Shown: positions 37,761 through 46,288 of the stretch, in pieces
How positions within the stretch are numbered: the first letter of the stretch is position 1
How the letters are laid out: every line of letters begins with the position of its first letter
Made by a program: the position numbers and the translations under genes
Assembly (NCBI GenBank): GCA_029945725.1
Contig: JAQSDB010000001.1
Coordinates: 124,001-188,000 of the forward strand
Direction of reading: 5' to 3'
Source: a bacterium
Lineage (GTDB): Bacteria > Pseudomonadota > Gammaproteobacteria > Pseudomonadales > Moraxellaceae
DNA length: 64,000 nt
The notes under the pieces: generated by a model
The model's input: only the letters and a program-made list of their open reading frames with translations
Databases searched by the model: none
What the model was told of the DNA's origin: nothing

Positions 37761-38255
37761 TCAGTGCGGTTCCAGATGCAGGCCGGACAGCGGGAAGATG
37801 GTCGAGTCAGTGATACGCCAGTCGTTGCCGGCAAGCTCAATATCGAAGTGACCGCGCAAGGCATGGCCGATCACGCCGTGATACTCGCCATCATGCTGGC
37901 GTTGCAGGGTGACAGCCTGATCAAGATCGGCACGGGTCACGTGCGAAAACGCAATTTTAAGGCTGGGTGGCAGCAGTGCTGTCTGCTTTTCATGCAAGGT
38001 GACACGAATGTCGCCAGTGAGGGCGTCAATGGCCATATCTGCACTCATGCCAAGCAGCTGTGCGCGTTTTTCACGGGCCATGTCGAGATTGATGCTTTTG
38101 CCGTCCTGGTACCAGTCATCGCGCACCAGGCTGTCCTGATTCTTGAAGGCAATGTAGACCGTGCTGAGGCCGGCGACGACCGCTGTTGCGGGCAATGCCA
38201 TGATGAACCAGGGCCAGAACTGGCGATACCAGGGTTTGGCAGTGATGTCAGTCAT
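37761..38255 (-). CDS. ccoH: FixH/CcoH cbb3 oxidase assembly protein
   Basis: This 164-residue protein has one N-terminal helix (FWPWFIMALPATAVVAGLSTVYIAF) and a periplasmic beta-rich domain. VRDDWYQDGKSINLDMAREK after the helix is the FixH signature. It helps assemble cbb3 oxidase. ATG 38255 overlaps the ccoG stop by eight bases. The longer frame to 38324 has no support. Confidence 0.95.
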   Translation of the reverse strand: MTDITAKPWYRQFWPWFIMALPATAVVAGLSTVYIAFKNQDSLVRDDWYQDGKSINLDMAREKRAQLLGMSADMAIDALTGDIRVTLHEKQTALLPPSLKIAFSHVTRADLDQAVTLQRQHDGEYHGVIGHALRGHFDIELAGNDWRITDSTIFPLSGLHLEPH

Positions 38256-39714
38256 GATCCCGACCCTCATGTTGAGCGGGCGCAAAAAAGCGGCTCTCAC
38301 TGGTTTTGTTAAGCCCGGGATCAATGCTGTCCTGCACCATGAACGTGACTTCGTACTTGTTGTGATGCAACTCTTCCGGATCGGCGACCAGTGTTACAGG
38401 AAGTGATGCCAGATCGCCAGCCTCTATATCCATTACCACCGGTTTGCTCATGCTGATGTGCTTGTCGCTCTTGAGCGAGACAGTGAAGTGGCGGGTTTTT
38501 TGCGACTTGTTCAGTACCTTGAGCAGATAGACGTTCTCGATCATGCCCTGGCTGTTTTCGCGATAGAGCTGGTTGCGGTCGCGGATGGTTTCGACCTCTA
38601 GTGGCACGCGCAGTGTCAGCATGGTGGCGAAGATGGTGAGCATGATGCCAATGATGGCGGCATATCCTACCAGGCGCAGGCGCAGGAACTTGAAACGCCC
38701 GCCTTTTGCCAGCTGGTGTTCAGTGGTGTAGCGCACCAGCCCGCGCGCATAACCCATCTGGTCCATGATGCTGTCACAGGCATCAATGCAGGCTGCACAC
38801 TGAATGCACTCGAATTGCAGTCCGTCGCGGATGTCGATGCCGGTCGGACAGACTTGTACACAGAGCTCGCAATCAATGCAGTCACCAAGCCCCAGACTCT
38901 TGTAGTCGGCTTCTTTTTTGCGCCCGCCGCGTGATTCTCCCCGTTTTGCATCATAGGAAATGATGAGGGTGTCCTTGTCCATCATCACGCTCTGGAAGCG
39001 GCCATAGGGGCACATGTACATGCAGACCTGTTCGCGCATCCAGCCAGCGTTGGTGTAGGTGGCCATCGTGAAAAAGAAAATCCAGAAGAGCTCCCAGCCG
39101 CCCAGATTCACCTGCAGCAGTTCGGTGGTCAGGGTGCGCGCCGGGGTGAAATAGCCGACAAAAGTGATGGCGGTAACAAAGGCAACAGCAAGCCAGGCAA
39201 TATGCTTGGAGCCGCGGCGAATGATTTTTTCGGGACTTATTTTTGCCTTGTCGAGGCGCACACGCGCGTTGCGGCTGCCTTCCGTGAAGTTCTCGATGAT
39301 CAGGAAGATCTTGGTCCACACGGTTTGCGGACAGACATAGCCACAATAGACCCGACCTGCAAAGACGGTGAGGGTGAACAGGCTCATGGCAGCGATAATC
39401 AGCAGCCAGGACAGGAAAATGAAATCCTGTGGCAGGAAGGTCCACCAGAAAATATAGAACTTGCGCGCGGGCAGATCGAAGAGCAGCGCCTGCCGACCGT
39501 CCCAGGTAACCCAGGGCAGCAGGAAGTAGACGGCCATGGTGGCCCAGATGGTGATGATGCGAATGTTCTGGAAAAAACCTTCAATCGCCCGCGGCTGGAT
39601 TTTCTTGCGCTTGGCATAAAGATCAAGCGTTTGTGGCGAGACGATTTTTACCGGGTCAGGTGAGATGTCTTTTGCCGCGATCTGGCGGGGCGTGTCGTTC
39701 GGTTCGTTGCTCAT
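38248..39714 (-). CDS. ccoG: CcoG/RdxA membrane ferredoxin-like protein
   Basis: This 488-residue membrane protein has about five helices in the N-terminal half (KFYIFWWTFLPQDFIFLSWLLIIAAMSLFTLTVF). It has CGYVCPQTVW, CMYMCPYGR, and two 4Fe-4S motifs (CIDCELCVQVCP and CIQCAACIDAC). A periplasmic Ig-like C-terminal domain covers about residues 360-488. In other bacteria CcoG reduces cupric ion for cbb3 assembly. It starts the ccoG-ccoH-ccoI-ccoS-safE operon, all linked by overlaps or short gaps. Confidence 0.96.
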   Translation of the reverse strand: MSNEPNDTPRQIAAKDISPDPVKIVSPQTLDLYAKRKKIQPRAIEGFFQNIRIITIWATMAVYFLLPWVTWDGRQALLFDLPARKFYIFWWTFLPQDFIFLSWLLIIAAMSLFTLTVFAGRVYCGYVCPQTVWTKIFLIIENFTEGSRNARVRLDKAKISPEKIIRRGSKHIAWLAVAFVTAITFVGYFTPARTLTTELLQVNLGGWELFWIFFFTMATYTNAGWMREQVCMYMCPYGRFQSVMMDKDTLIISYDAKRGESRGGRKKEADYKSLGLGDCIDCELCVQVCPTGIDIRDGLQFECIQCAACIDACDSIMDQMGYARGLVRYTTEHQLAKGGRFKFLRLRLVGYAAIIGIMLTIFATMLTLRVPLEVETIRDRNQLYRENSQGMIENVYLLKVLNKSQKTRHFTVSLKSDKHISMSKPVVMDIEAGDLASLPVTLVADPEELHHNKYEVTFMVQDSIDPGLNKTSESRFFAPAQHEGRDHD

Positions 39715-39832
39715 GGTGTTCTCTGCCTCCTTTTGGGGAGACTCTCAAAATGAATTGACAAGATGTGCTCACGGCACGGCTTGTCAATGCACTCTGGTGC
39801 ACGGTATTTATTTTCATTTCTTTTCCCTGAAT

Positions 39833-39859
39833 CTGCCTGCGGCATAGTGCCGCAGGCAG
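39833..39859 (-). terminator. Hairpin at the end of ccoNOQP
   Basis: CTGCCTGCGGCA / TAG / TGCCGCAGGCAG is a perfect 12-bp stem between ccoP and ccoG. On the minus strand only a weak A/T tract follows, so it may stabilise the ccoNOQP mRNA or act as an attenuator rather than a simple terminator. Confidence 0.6.
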
Positions 39860-39890
39860 GATTTTTCTTGTCAGGCAGTTTAGTCCTGCA

Positions 39891-40784
39891 TCACTTGTTG
39901 TGTGACATTGACCAGACGTAAGCAGCCAGCAGGTGCACGCGTTCAGGACCGAGAATGTCTTTCCACGCCGGCATCATGCCGTTGCGACCTTCCGTAAGGG
40001 TCTTGATGACCGTGCTTTCACTGCCACCATAAAGCCAGATGGTGTCGGTCAGGTTGGGAGCTCCCATCATGGGGTTGCCCTTGCCGTCAGGACCGTGGCA
40101 TGCCGCACAGTTGGTGGCAAACTTTTCCTGGCCGGCGGCGACCAGCTTGTGATCCAGGTTTTCACGGCCGGACAGTGACAGTGCGTAGCTGGCAGCTTCT
40201 TTCACGCCCTGAGCACCGAGAATGTCTTTCCACGCCGGCATCATGCCGTTACGGCCTTCCATGATCGTCTCGTAGATACGGTCGGGTTCGCCGCCGTAGA
40301 GCCAGTCATTGTCGGTGAGGTTGGGGAAGCCGCGACCACCATGGGCATCGGCACCATGACAGGCCGAGCAGTTATTGGCGAAGAGTCGACCGGCGATTTT
40401 CATTGCACGGTCATCCTTTGCCAGTTGCTCGAAAGGCATCTTGGCATAATTGGCGTAGATCGCACCGTATTGTGCCTGGTAGTCCTTTTCGTCTTTAGCC
40501 AGCTCGTTGTGCGAGCTCCAGCCCAGCACGCCCTGAAACTTGCCGAGCCCCGGGTACAGCGTCAGGTAGCCGATGGCGAAGAAAATCGTGATCCAGAACA
40601 GCCACAGCCACCAGCGTGGCAACGGGTTGTTGTATTCACGAATGCCGTCGTACACATGGCCGGTTGTGCCATCAGCGGGCATGTCGTCTTTGTCCATCGT
40701 GCGTGTCCACATGAGCAACCATGCGCAACCACCGATATTCAGCGCCACAATGGCGATGATGTAGAAACTCCAGAAATTACTCAT
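39891..40784 (-). CDS. ccoP: cbb3 oxidase di-heme subunit III
   Basis: This 297-residue protein has two N-terminal helices (FWSFYIIAIVALNIGGCAWLL and WWLWLFWITIFFAIGYLTL) and two cytochrome c domains with heme motifs CSACH and CAACH. Each domain ends in the same Met-ligand segment, EGRNGMMPAWKDILG. It passes electrons from soluble carriers to CcoO and CcoN. DNA of the two Met-ligand segments contains an identical 36-base stretch. The start overlaps the ccoQ stop (ATGA). Confidence 0.97.
   Translation of the reverse strand: MSNFWSFYIIAIVALNIGGCAWLLMWTRTMDKDDMPADGTTGHVYDGIREYNNPLPRWWLWLFWITIFFAIGYLTLYPGLGKFQGVLGWSSHNELAKDEKDYQAQYGAIYANYAKMPFEQLAKDDRAMKIAGRLFANNCSACHGADAHGGRGFPNLTDNDWLYGGEPDRIYETIMEGRNGMMPAWKDILGAQGVKEAASYALSLSGRENLDHKLVAAGQEKFATNCAACHGPDGKGNPMMGAPNLTDTIWLYGGSESTVIKTLTEGRNGMMPAWKDILGPERVHLLAAYVWSMSHNK
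39948..40250 (-). repeat. 36-bp exact direct repeat inside ccoP
   Basis: Bases 39948-39983 and 40215-40250 are identical over 36 bases and encode the Met-ligand segment of each cytochrome domain. Flanking DNA is clearly less similar. Confidence 0.85.
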
Positions 40785-40963
40785 TCGCTTTTCTCCTTGG
40801 CACGGCCTTGTGCACGCGTCAGAAGCGGATCGGTTTGCAGCGGCAAAAGGGCATCTTCCTCAAAGCGCTTACGATTACCCGGGCGGTAGGCCCACCAGCA
40901 GACGCCGGCGAAGGCAATCACGGCGGCAACGGTAGCGATGCTGTGCAGGACGGCGTAGTTCAT
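40781..40963 (-). CDS. ccoQ: cbb3 oxidase subunit IV (CcoQ)
   Basis: This 60-residue single-helix protein (MNYAVLHSIATVAAVIAFAGVCWWAYRPGNRKRFEEDALL) matches CcoQ: one helix followed by the YRPGNRKRFEEDA signature. It stabilises the oxidase. It is too small for most gene callers' defaults but is clear from context between ccoO and ccoP, with GGAGG upstream of ATG 40963. Confidence 0.95.
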   Translation of the reverse strand: MNYAVLHSIATVAAVIAFAGVCWWAYRPGNRKRFEEDALLPLQTDPLLTRAQGRAKEKSE

Positions 40964-40968
40964 TCTGC

Positions 40969-41583
40969 TTACCTCCTGCTCTTGATGATGGTGCCGAGCT
41001 GTTGCAGGTAGGCAATCAGGGCATCCTGTTCGGTCTTGCCCTGTACCTCGAAGGGAGCCTTGCGGATGTCCTCTTCGGTGTATGGCACACCCAGCGTTGC
41101 GAGAACCTGCATTTTCTTGCTGGTGTACTCGCCTGTCAGCGGCGTTGTGGCCAGCCATGGATAACCCGGCATATTGGACTCCGGCACCACATCGCGTGGA
41201 TTCTGCAAATGCACGCGATGCCAGTCATCAGAGTAACGTCCGCCAACACGGGCGATATCCGGACCGGTACGCTTGGAGCCCCACAGGAAAGGATGTTCCC
41301 ACACGGATTCACCGGCCACCGAGTAATGGCCGTAGCGCTCGGTTTCAGCACGCAACGGGCGGATCATCTGCGTGTGGCAGACATGGCAGCCTTCGCGGAT
41401 GTAAATGTCACGGCCTTCAAGCTGCAGTGCCGTGAGGGGCTTCATGCCGGTCACCGGCTGTGTGGTTTCCTTCTGGAAAAACAGCGGCACGATTTCCACG
41501 AGGCCGCCGAAGCTGATGGCAATGACAATCAGCACCATCATCAGGCCTACATTCTTTTCTACAATTTCATGAGAAGACGACAT
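40969..41583 (-). CDS. ccoO: cbb3 oxidase monoheme subunit II
   Basis: This 204-residue membrane-anchored cytochrome c has an N-terminal helix ([25 protein letters not shown]) and one heme motif, CHVCH (residues 66-70), within [21 protein letters not shown]. The Met-ligand region is in [15 protein letters not shown]. It ends [10 protein letters not shown]. The length is typical (about 200). It lies 12 bases from ccoN. Confidence 0.97.
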   Translation of the reverse strand: MSSSHEIVEKNVGLMMVLIVIAISFGGLVEIVPLFFQKETTQPVTGMKPLTALQLEGRDIYIREGCHVCHTQMIRPLRAETERYGHYSVAGESVWEHPFLWGSKRTGPDIARVGGRYSDDWHRVHLQNPRDVVPESNMPGYPWLATTPLTGEYTSKKMQVLATLGVPYTEEDIRKAPFEVQGKTEQDALIAYLQQLGTIIKSRR

Positions 41584-41595
41584 GGTATTTTCTCC

Positions 41596-43020
41596 TCACT
41601 CTTCAGGAAGGTCGCGGGGTTCGGGGCAGCGGATCGTCATGGCCACGTTGTAGGCCATGACCAGCATCCCGGAGAAGAAGATGACGCCACCGGCAAGACG
41701 GCCGATGTAGTACGGATGTGTGGCCGACAGTGCTTCAACAAAGGTGTAGGTCAGTGAGCCGTCCGCATTTACGGCGCGCCACATGAGGCCTTGCATCACG
41801 CCGGCAATCCACATGGAGGCGATGTAGAAAACCACACCGATGGTGGAAAGCCAGAAGTGCGTGTAGATGAGCTTGGTGGAGTACATGGCCTTGCGGTTCC
41901 ACAGGCGCGGAATCAATACATACAGCGAGCCGATGGTGACCATTGCAACCCAGCCGAGTGCACCGGAATGCACATGACCGATGGTCCAGTCGGTGTTATG
42001 CGACAGTGCATTCACTGTCTTGATGGACATCATCGGGCCTTCAAACGTGGACATGCCGTAGAAGGACAGGGACACAATGAGGAAGCGGATGATGGGGTCG
42101 GAGCGCAGCTTGTGCCACGCACCGGAGAGCGTAAGCATGCCGTTGATCATGCCGCCCCAGCTTGGTGCCAGCAGAATCAGCGAAAACACCATGCCGAGGG
42201 ACTGTGTCCAGTCGGGCAGCGCCGAGTAGTGCAGATGATGCGGGCCAGCCCACATGTATACAGCAATCAGAGCCCAGAAATGCACGATGGACAGTCGATA
42301 GGAATACACCGGGCGCCCGGCCTGGATGGGCACAAAGTAGTACATCATGCCAAGGAAGCCTGCCGTGAGGAAAAAACCCACCGCATTGTGCCCATACCAC
42401 CACTGGATCATGGCATCCATGGCACCAGGATAGGCGGAATAGGATTTCCACATTGATACCGGAAGCTCTGCGCTGTTCACGACATGCAGCACGGCAATGG
42501 TGAGGATGTAGGCGCCAAAGAACCAGTTTGCCACATAGATGTGTGAGGTCTGGCGCTTCATGATGGTGCCGAAAAACACGATCGCGTAGCTCACCCACAC
42601 CACGGTGATGAGCAGGTCAATCGGCCACTCCAGTTCGGCGTATTCCTTGGCGCTGGTGTAGCCCAGCGGCAGGGTAATTGCGGCCAGCAAAATCACTAAC
42701 TGCCAGCCCCAGAAGGTGAAGCTTGCCAGCTTGGGTGCAAACAATGCTGTCTGGCAGGTGCGCTGCACTATGTAGTAGGACGCAGCGAAAAGACCGCTGC
42801 CTCCAAATGCAAAAATGACGGCATTGGTATGCAATGGTCGGAGCCGGCTATAGGTCAGCCACGGGATATCAAAGTTGAGAGCGGGCCAGGCGAGCTGAGC
42901 GGCGATGATGACGCCTACCAGCATCCCCACGATCCCCCAGACCACCGTCATGATGGCGAACTGCCGGACGACTTGTATATCGTAGTCCGGTGTCACGCTG
43001 GCAGCAGGTGTATGCGACAT
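41596..43020 (-). CDS. ccoN: cbb3 oxidase catalytic subunit I
   Basis: This 474-residue heme-copper oxidase subunit with twelve helices reduces oxygen with high affinity in microaerobic conditions. Ligand-rich motifs include [15 protein letters not shown] (first heme b histidine), [20 protein letters not shown] (copper-ligand histidine and cross-linked Tyr region), [13 protein letters not shown], and [19 protein letters not shown]. Signature sequences of the C family are intact. It starts the operon and is preceded by a long leader and an FNR-type promoter. Confidence 0.98.
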   Translation of the reverse strand: MSHTPAASVTPDYDIQVVRQFAIMTVVWGIVGMLVGVIIAAQLAWPALNFDIPWLTYSRLRPLHTNAVIFAFGGSGLFAASYYIVQRTCQTALFAPKLASFTFWGWQLVILLAAITLPLGYTSAKEYAELEWPIDLLITVVWVSYAIVFFGTIMKRQTSHIYVANWFFGAYILTIAVLHVVNSAELPVSMWKSYSAYPGAMDAMIQWWYGHNAVGFFLTAGFLGMMYYFVPIQAGRPVYSYRLSIVHFWALIAVYMWAGPHHLHYSALPDWTQSLGMVFSLILLAPSWGGMINGMLTLSGAWHKLRSDPIIRFLIVSLSFYGMSTFEGPMMSIKTVNALSHNTDWTIGHVHSGALGWVAMVTIGSLYVLIPRLWNRKAMYSTKLIYTHFWLSTIGVVFYIASMWIAGVMQGLMWRAVNADGSLTYTFVEALSATHPYYIGRLAGGVIFFSGMLVMAYNVAMTIRCPEPRDLPEE

Positions 43021-43313
43021 AACACTTACCCTTGTTTAGTGAAAGTTTTAAAAGTGAAAGGCTCAAAGAAAAACGATTGGCAACTGGCTGGGCCGGAAAA
43101 GAACGCCGCTGTGGCGATGTAAGAGGCGCCTTCAGTAAAGAAATAATGTGCTGGAGATGAGTCAGGACGCCCTTGCGGTGAAATGCCGCACTGAGCTACA
43201 GGGCGAGGGAGCAGCATGCTCATCTTGTGATCATCTCCTGGCGTGAGGAATACAAACAAACGACCAAACTACGCTTTACGACATTCAAATTTTTGCAAAT
43301 TTCAAACCATAGC

Positions 43314-43357
43314 CAGTCTAGTCGAGACCGGGGTATCCGGGGTTTGACTTGCATCAA
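43314..43357 (-). promoter_or_regulatory. FNR/Anr-type promoter of ccoNOQP
   Basis: On the minus strand TTGATGCAAGTCAA (43344-43357) matches the FNR box TTGAT-N4-ATCAA at 9 of 10 positions. A TAGACT -10 (43314-43319) lies 24 bases after the box, i.e. the class II activation geometry. The start of transcription would be near 43308, about 290 bases before ccoN. Confidence 0.72.
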
Positions 43358-43475
43358 GGCGACGGCTGGCGGGGAGTGGAAACCATTTGGGCAATGGAGG
43401 GGAGAAGGCTTGTGGCTGCCTGTCACCTGCCTTGCCCTTGCATGGTGCGGATTGTAGGTATTTGTATCTGCCAGT

Positions 43476-43490
43476 GCATTTAAAAAGTGC
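43476..43490 (+). promoter_or_regulatory. Possible NtrC-binding site (distal)
   Basis: GCAT-N7-GTGC, one mismatch from the NtrC pattern GCAC-N7-GTGC, 251 bases before glnK. Confidence 0.35.
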
Positions 43491-43554
43491 GTCTCGCCAG
43501 TCGCGGGATGAGGGGGCTTGCGCTAACCCATTGATGCTTTAAGCCTGCGATGAG

Positions 43555-43570
43555 TGGCCTGCTTTGTGCA
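43555..43570 (+). promoter_or_regulatory. Possible sigma-54 promoter for glnK-amtB
   Basis: TGGCCTGCTTTGTGCA has GG-N10-GC spacing and partial agreement with TGGCAC-N5-TTGCA. It lies 171 bases upstream of glnK. Confidence 0.35.
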
Positions 43571-43571
43571 T

Positions 43572-43586
43572 GCACCTTTTTCGTGC
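43572..43586 (+). promoter_or_regulatory. Possible NtrC-binding site (proximal)
   Basis: GCAC-N7-GTGC with a T-rich centre, exact to the core pattern. Its place right after the sigma-54-like site is unusual for an activator, so one of the two calls may be wrong. Confidence 0.4.
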
Positions 43587-43740
43587 TTGCTTGTTTATTT
43601 GGTGAAATATTGATCCTAAATGAGGCTTGTTGGCCGGGGCTTGTGGCGTATGCTTCCTGAGTAATGTTACGGGCCTCCCCACGGTTGCCGGAAAACTTGC
43701 AGGTATTTATTTTTTATTTTGTAATATCAAGGGGTTATAG

Positions 43741-44079
<339 letters not shown>

Positions 44080-44132
44080 TACCGTTCTTTCCCTGATTTT
44101 AAAACCAGCCATTTTCGACCGTGGGGTCCTTC

Positions 44133-45464
44133 ATGTTGCATTTTCGTGCGCGCAGCAGCCTTCTGCTGTTGTCCGGCCTTTCCTTGCCTGCCTTTGCTGA
44201 AAGCCTTGCTCCAGCACTGACACCCGCCGCCAATAGCGGCAATACTGCCTGGATTCTTACCGCTACGGCGTTGGTGCTTTTCATGACCTTGCCGGGTCTG
44301 GCCCTTTTTTACGGCGGCCTTGTACGTTCAAAGAATGTGCTTTCGGTATTGATGCAGTGTTTTGCCATTGCCGGCAGTGTCTCCATACTCTGGCTGATCG
44401 GCCTTTATTCTCTTTCTTTTACTGATGGCGGTGCTCTCAATGCCGTCATTGGTGGTTTTTCCAAAGCCTTTTTTTACGGCATCACCAGAGACAGTCTTAC
44501 CGGGGATATTCCTGAAAGCGCATTTGCTGCTTTTCAAATGACGTTTGCGATTATCACTCCGGCTCTCATTATTGGAGCCTTTGCCGAGCGCATGAAGTTT
44601 TCAGCCATGCTGATCTTCAGCCTGCTCTGGACGACGCTGGTTTATGCGCCGGTGTGTCATTGGGTCTGGGGTGGTGGTTTCCTGCAAAAAATGGGTGTGC
44701 TTGATTTTGCCGGCGGCATTGTTGTGCACATCACGGCAGGTGTTGCGGCGCTGGTGGCAGCACTGGTGCTTGGTCCACGCAAGGGTTTCGGCAAGACGGC
44801 GATGGCACCGCACAACATGACCATGACCGTGATTGGTGCTGGCATGCTCTGGGTGGGCTGGTATGGCTTTAATGGCGGCTCGGCACTGGCTGCGAATGGA
44901 ACGGCCGGCATGGCCTTGCTGGCGACTCATATTTCTGCTTCTGCCGGTGCGCTGATGTGGATGTTTATTGAGTGGCGAAAATTTGGTAAGCCCTCGGTAC
45001 TCGGCATTGTGACCGGTATTGTGGCCGGCCTGGGAACGATCACGCCAGCATCAGGATTTGTCGGTCCCGGTGGTGCCTTGGTGATTGGTCTTGCTGCCGG
45101 TTTTGTCTGCTTTCATGCCACCCAGTTTGTAAAGCGAAAACTGGAGATTGATGACTCACTTGATGTCTTTCCCGTACATGGAGTGGGTGGAATCATGGGG
45201 ACCTTTCTGGCCGGTATTTTGTGTGCTCCGGGACTTGGTGTGTTCGGTGGCATGGGTTTCGGCACCGGCAATAGCAGCATTGGACAGCAAGTTGGCGTGC
45301 AGCTACTGGCCATTCTTGTCGTGTCCGCCTATACCGCGCTGGTTACCTGGGGCCTGCTCCGGATCGTTGGTAAATTCACCGGTGGCTTGCGGGTGACGGA
45401 CGAGCATGAAACAGAAGGGCTGGATCTGGTGCTGCATGATGAGCGCGGCTACGACCTGAACTGA
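44133..45464 (+). CDS. amtB: Ammonium transporter AmtB
   Basis: This 443-residue inner-membrane channel protein for ammonium has a signal peptide (about residues 1-22, ending AFA) and eleven helices. Landmarks are LVLFMTLPGLALFYGGLVRSKNVLSV, AFQMTFAIITPALIIGAFAERMKF and FAGGIVVHITAGVAALVAALVLGPRKG (pore His). DVFPVHGVGGIMGTFLAGI carries the second pore His. ATG 44133 was taken over GTG 44121 because it gives a clean signal peptide. It lies 53 bases after glnK. Confidence 0.96.
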   Translation: MLHFRARSSLLLLSGLSLPAFAESLAPALTPAANSGNTAWILTATALVLFMTLPGLALFYGGLVRSKNVLSVLMQCFAIAGSVSILWLIGLYSLSFTDGGALNAVIGGFSKAFFYGITRDSLTGDIPESAFAAFQMTFAIITPALIIGAFAERMKFSAMLIFSLLWTTLVYAPVCHWVWGGGFLQKMGVLDFAGGIVVHITAGVAALVAALVLGPRKGFGKTAMAPHNMTMTVIGAGMLWVGWYGFNGGSALAANGTAGMALLATHISASAGALMWMFIEWRKFGKPSVLGIVTGIVAGLGTITPASGFVGPGGALVIGLAAGFVCFHATQFVKRKLEIDDSLDVFPVHGVGGIMGTFLAGILCAPGLGVFGGMGFGTGNSSIGQQVGVQLLAILVVSAYTALVTWGLLRIVGKFTGGLRVTDEHETEGLDLVLHDERGYDLN

Positions 45465-45770
45465 CTTGCCGTTTCCCGGGTTTGCGGAGTCTCTGGGTGA
45501 ATCAGGGGCTCCGGACTTGAATGCAGGAGCCAGCGTTTACCTTTGTGGCTGCAGGTGCGCTGAGCGAAAGTGTCAGGAAATCACAGCAAAACAGGTTATT
45601 GCCAAGGCCCGGGGGCTCTTGTAGGGTACAGGCTCGCTGCATGCCGGAGTCCGGTGGCACAGGCGGATGTTCTGCCTTGTAAGCCCTGATATCCGTATGC
45701 AGTGAAGAATTCGCGGTCAGCCCTTGCGGCTTGGCCTTACCCAGAAGAAACACATGTGGAGATCAATATA
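45465..45770. other. Intergenic region amtB / SCP2 gene
   Basis: These 306 bases have no recognisable gene or strong terminator; there is only a loose inverted repeat (GGCTCC/GGAGCC near 45506-45532). The SCP2 ribosome site GGAG is at its end. Confidence 0.4.
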
Positions 45771-46157
45771 ATGGCCGCTTTCCTGTCCGACGACTGGTTC
45801 GCCAAGGTTACAGAGCTTACTGCTGCTGCCGGCAACCTCAATATCCCGTCTTCCCTGGCTGGCTTGGCTCTGAACGTAAACGTGTCCGGCACGCCTAATG
45901 GCAATGTTGAAATGTGCCTGAACGGCGGCAACTTTGAAAAGGGCTTCCATGCCGATGCTCCGACCAAGCTTTCAATGCCGGCTGATCTGCTCCGCAAGAT
46001 TTTCCTTGAAGGCGACCAGGCCGCCGGCATGCAGGGTTTCATGAGCGGCCAGATCAAGGTTGAAGGCGACATGAGCAAGCTGATGGCCATGCAGTCTGCA
46101 CGTCCCAGCGATGAGCAGAAGACTCTGCTGAAGCAGATTCTTGCCGCCACCGAGTAA
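45771..46157 (+). CDS. SCP2 sterol-binding-fold protein
   Basis: This 128-residue small soluble protein has the SCP2 fold: a helical start (MAAFLSDDWFAKVTELTAAAG) and a beta-rich centre (GNVEMCLNGGNFEKG, TKLSMPADLLRKIFLEGD). The closing FMSGQIKVEGDMSKLMAMQ is the lipid-binding motif shared with sterol-carrier proteins. It may bind acyl chains or hydrophobic ligands. ATG 45771 follows GGAGATCAATATA. It is probably monocistronic and ends at a shared terminator. Confidence 0.9.
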   Translation: MAAFLSDDWFAKVTELTAAAGNLNIPSSLAGLALNVNVSGTPNGNVEMCLNGGNFEKGFHADAPTKLSMPADLLRKIFLEGDQAAGMQGFMSGQIKVEGDMSKLMAMQSARPSDEQKTLLKQILAATE

Positions 46158-46193
46158 TTTTTGGCAGCCAGTGGCTGTTGAAAAAATACCGAA

Positions 46194-46225
46194 ATGAAAA
46201 AGCCCGCAACAGCGGGCTTTTTCAT
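46194..46225. terminator. Bidirectional terminator SCP2 gene / emrB
   Basis: ATGAAAAAGCCCGC / AACA / GCGGGCTTTTTCAT, a perfect 14-bp stem between convergent genes. Confidence 0.9.
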
Positions 46226-46288
46226 GCACGATGTTTTTGCGGGAGGAATTAATGGCGGGTTTGCATGTCCTGGTAAAAGTCGAAGCGG

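Larger units (their letters stand above)
43021..43740. other. Long divergent regulatory region ccoN / glnK
   Basis: These 720 bases have no supported protein. They hold the ccoN leader (about 290 bases), an FNR/Anr promoter at 43314-43357, and possible NtrC and sigma-54 sites for glnK in 43476-43586. The size suits two strongly regulated divergent operons. Confidence 0.7.
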
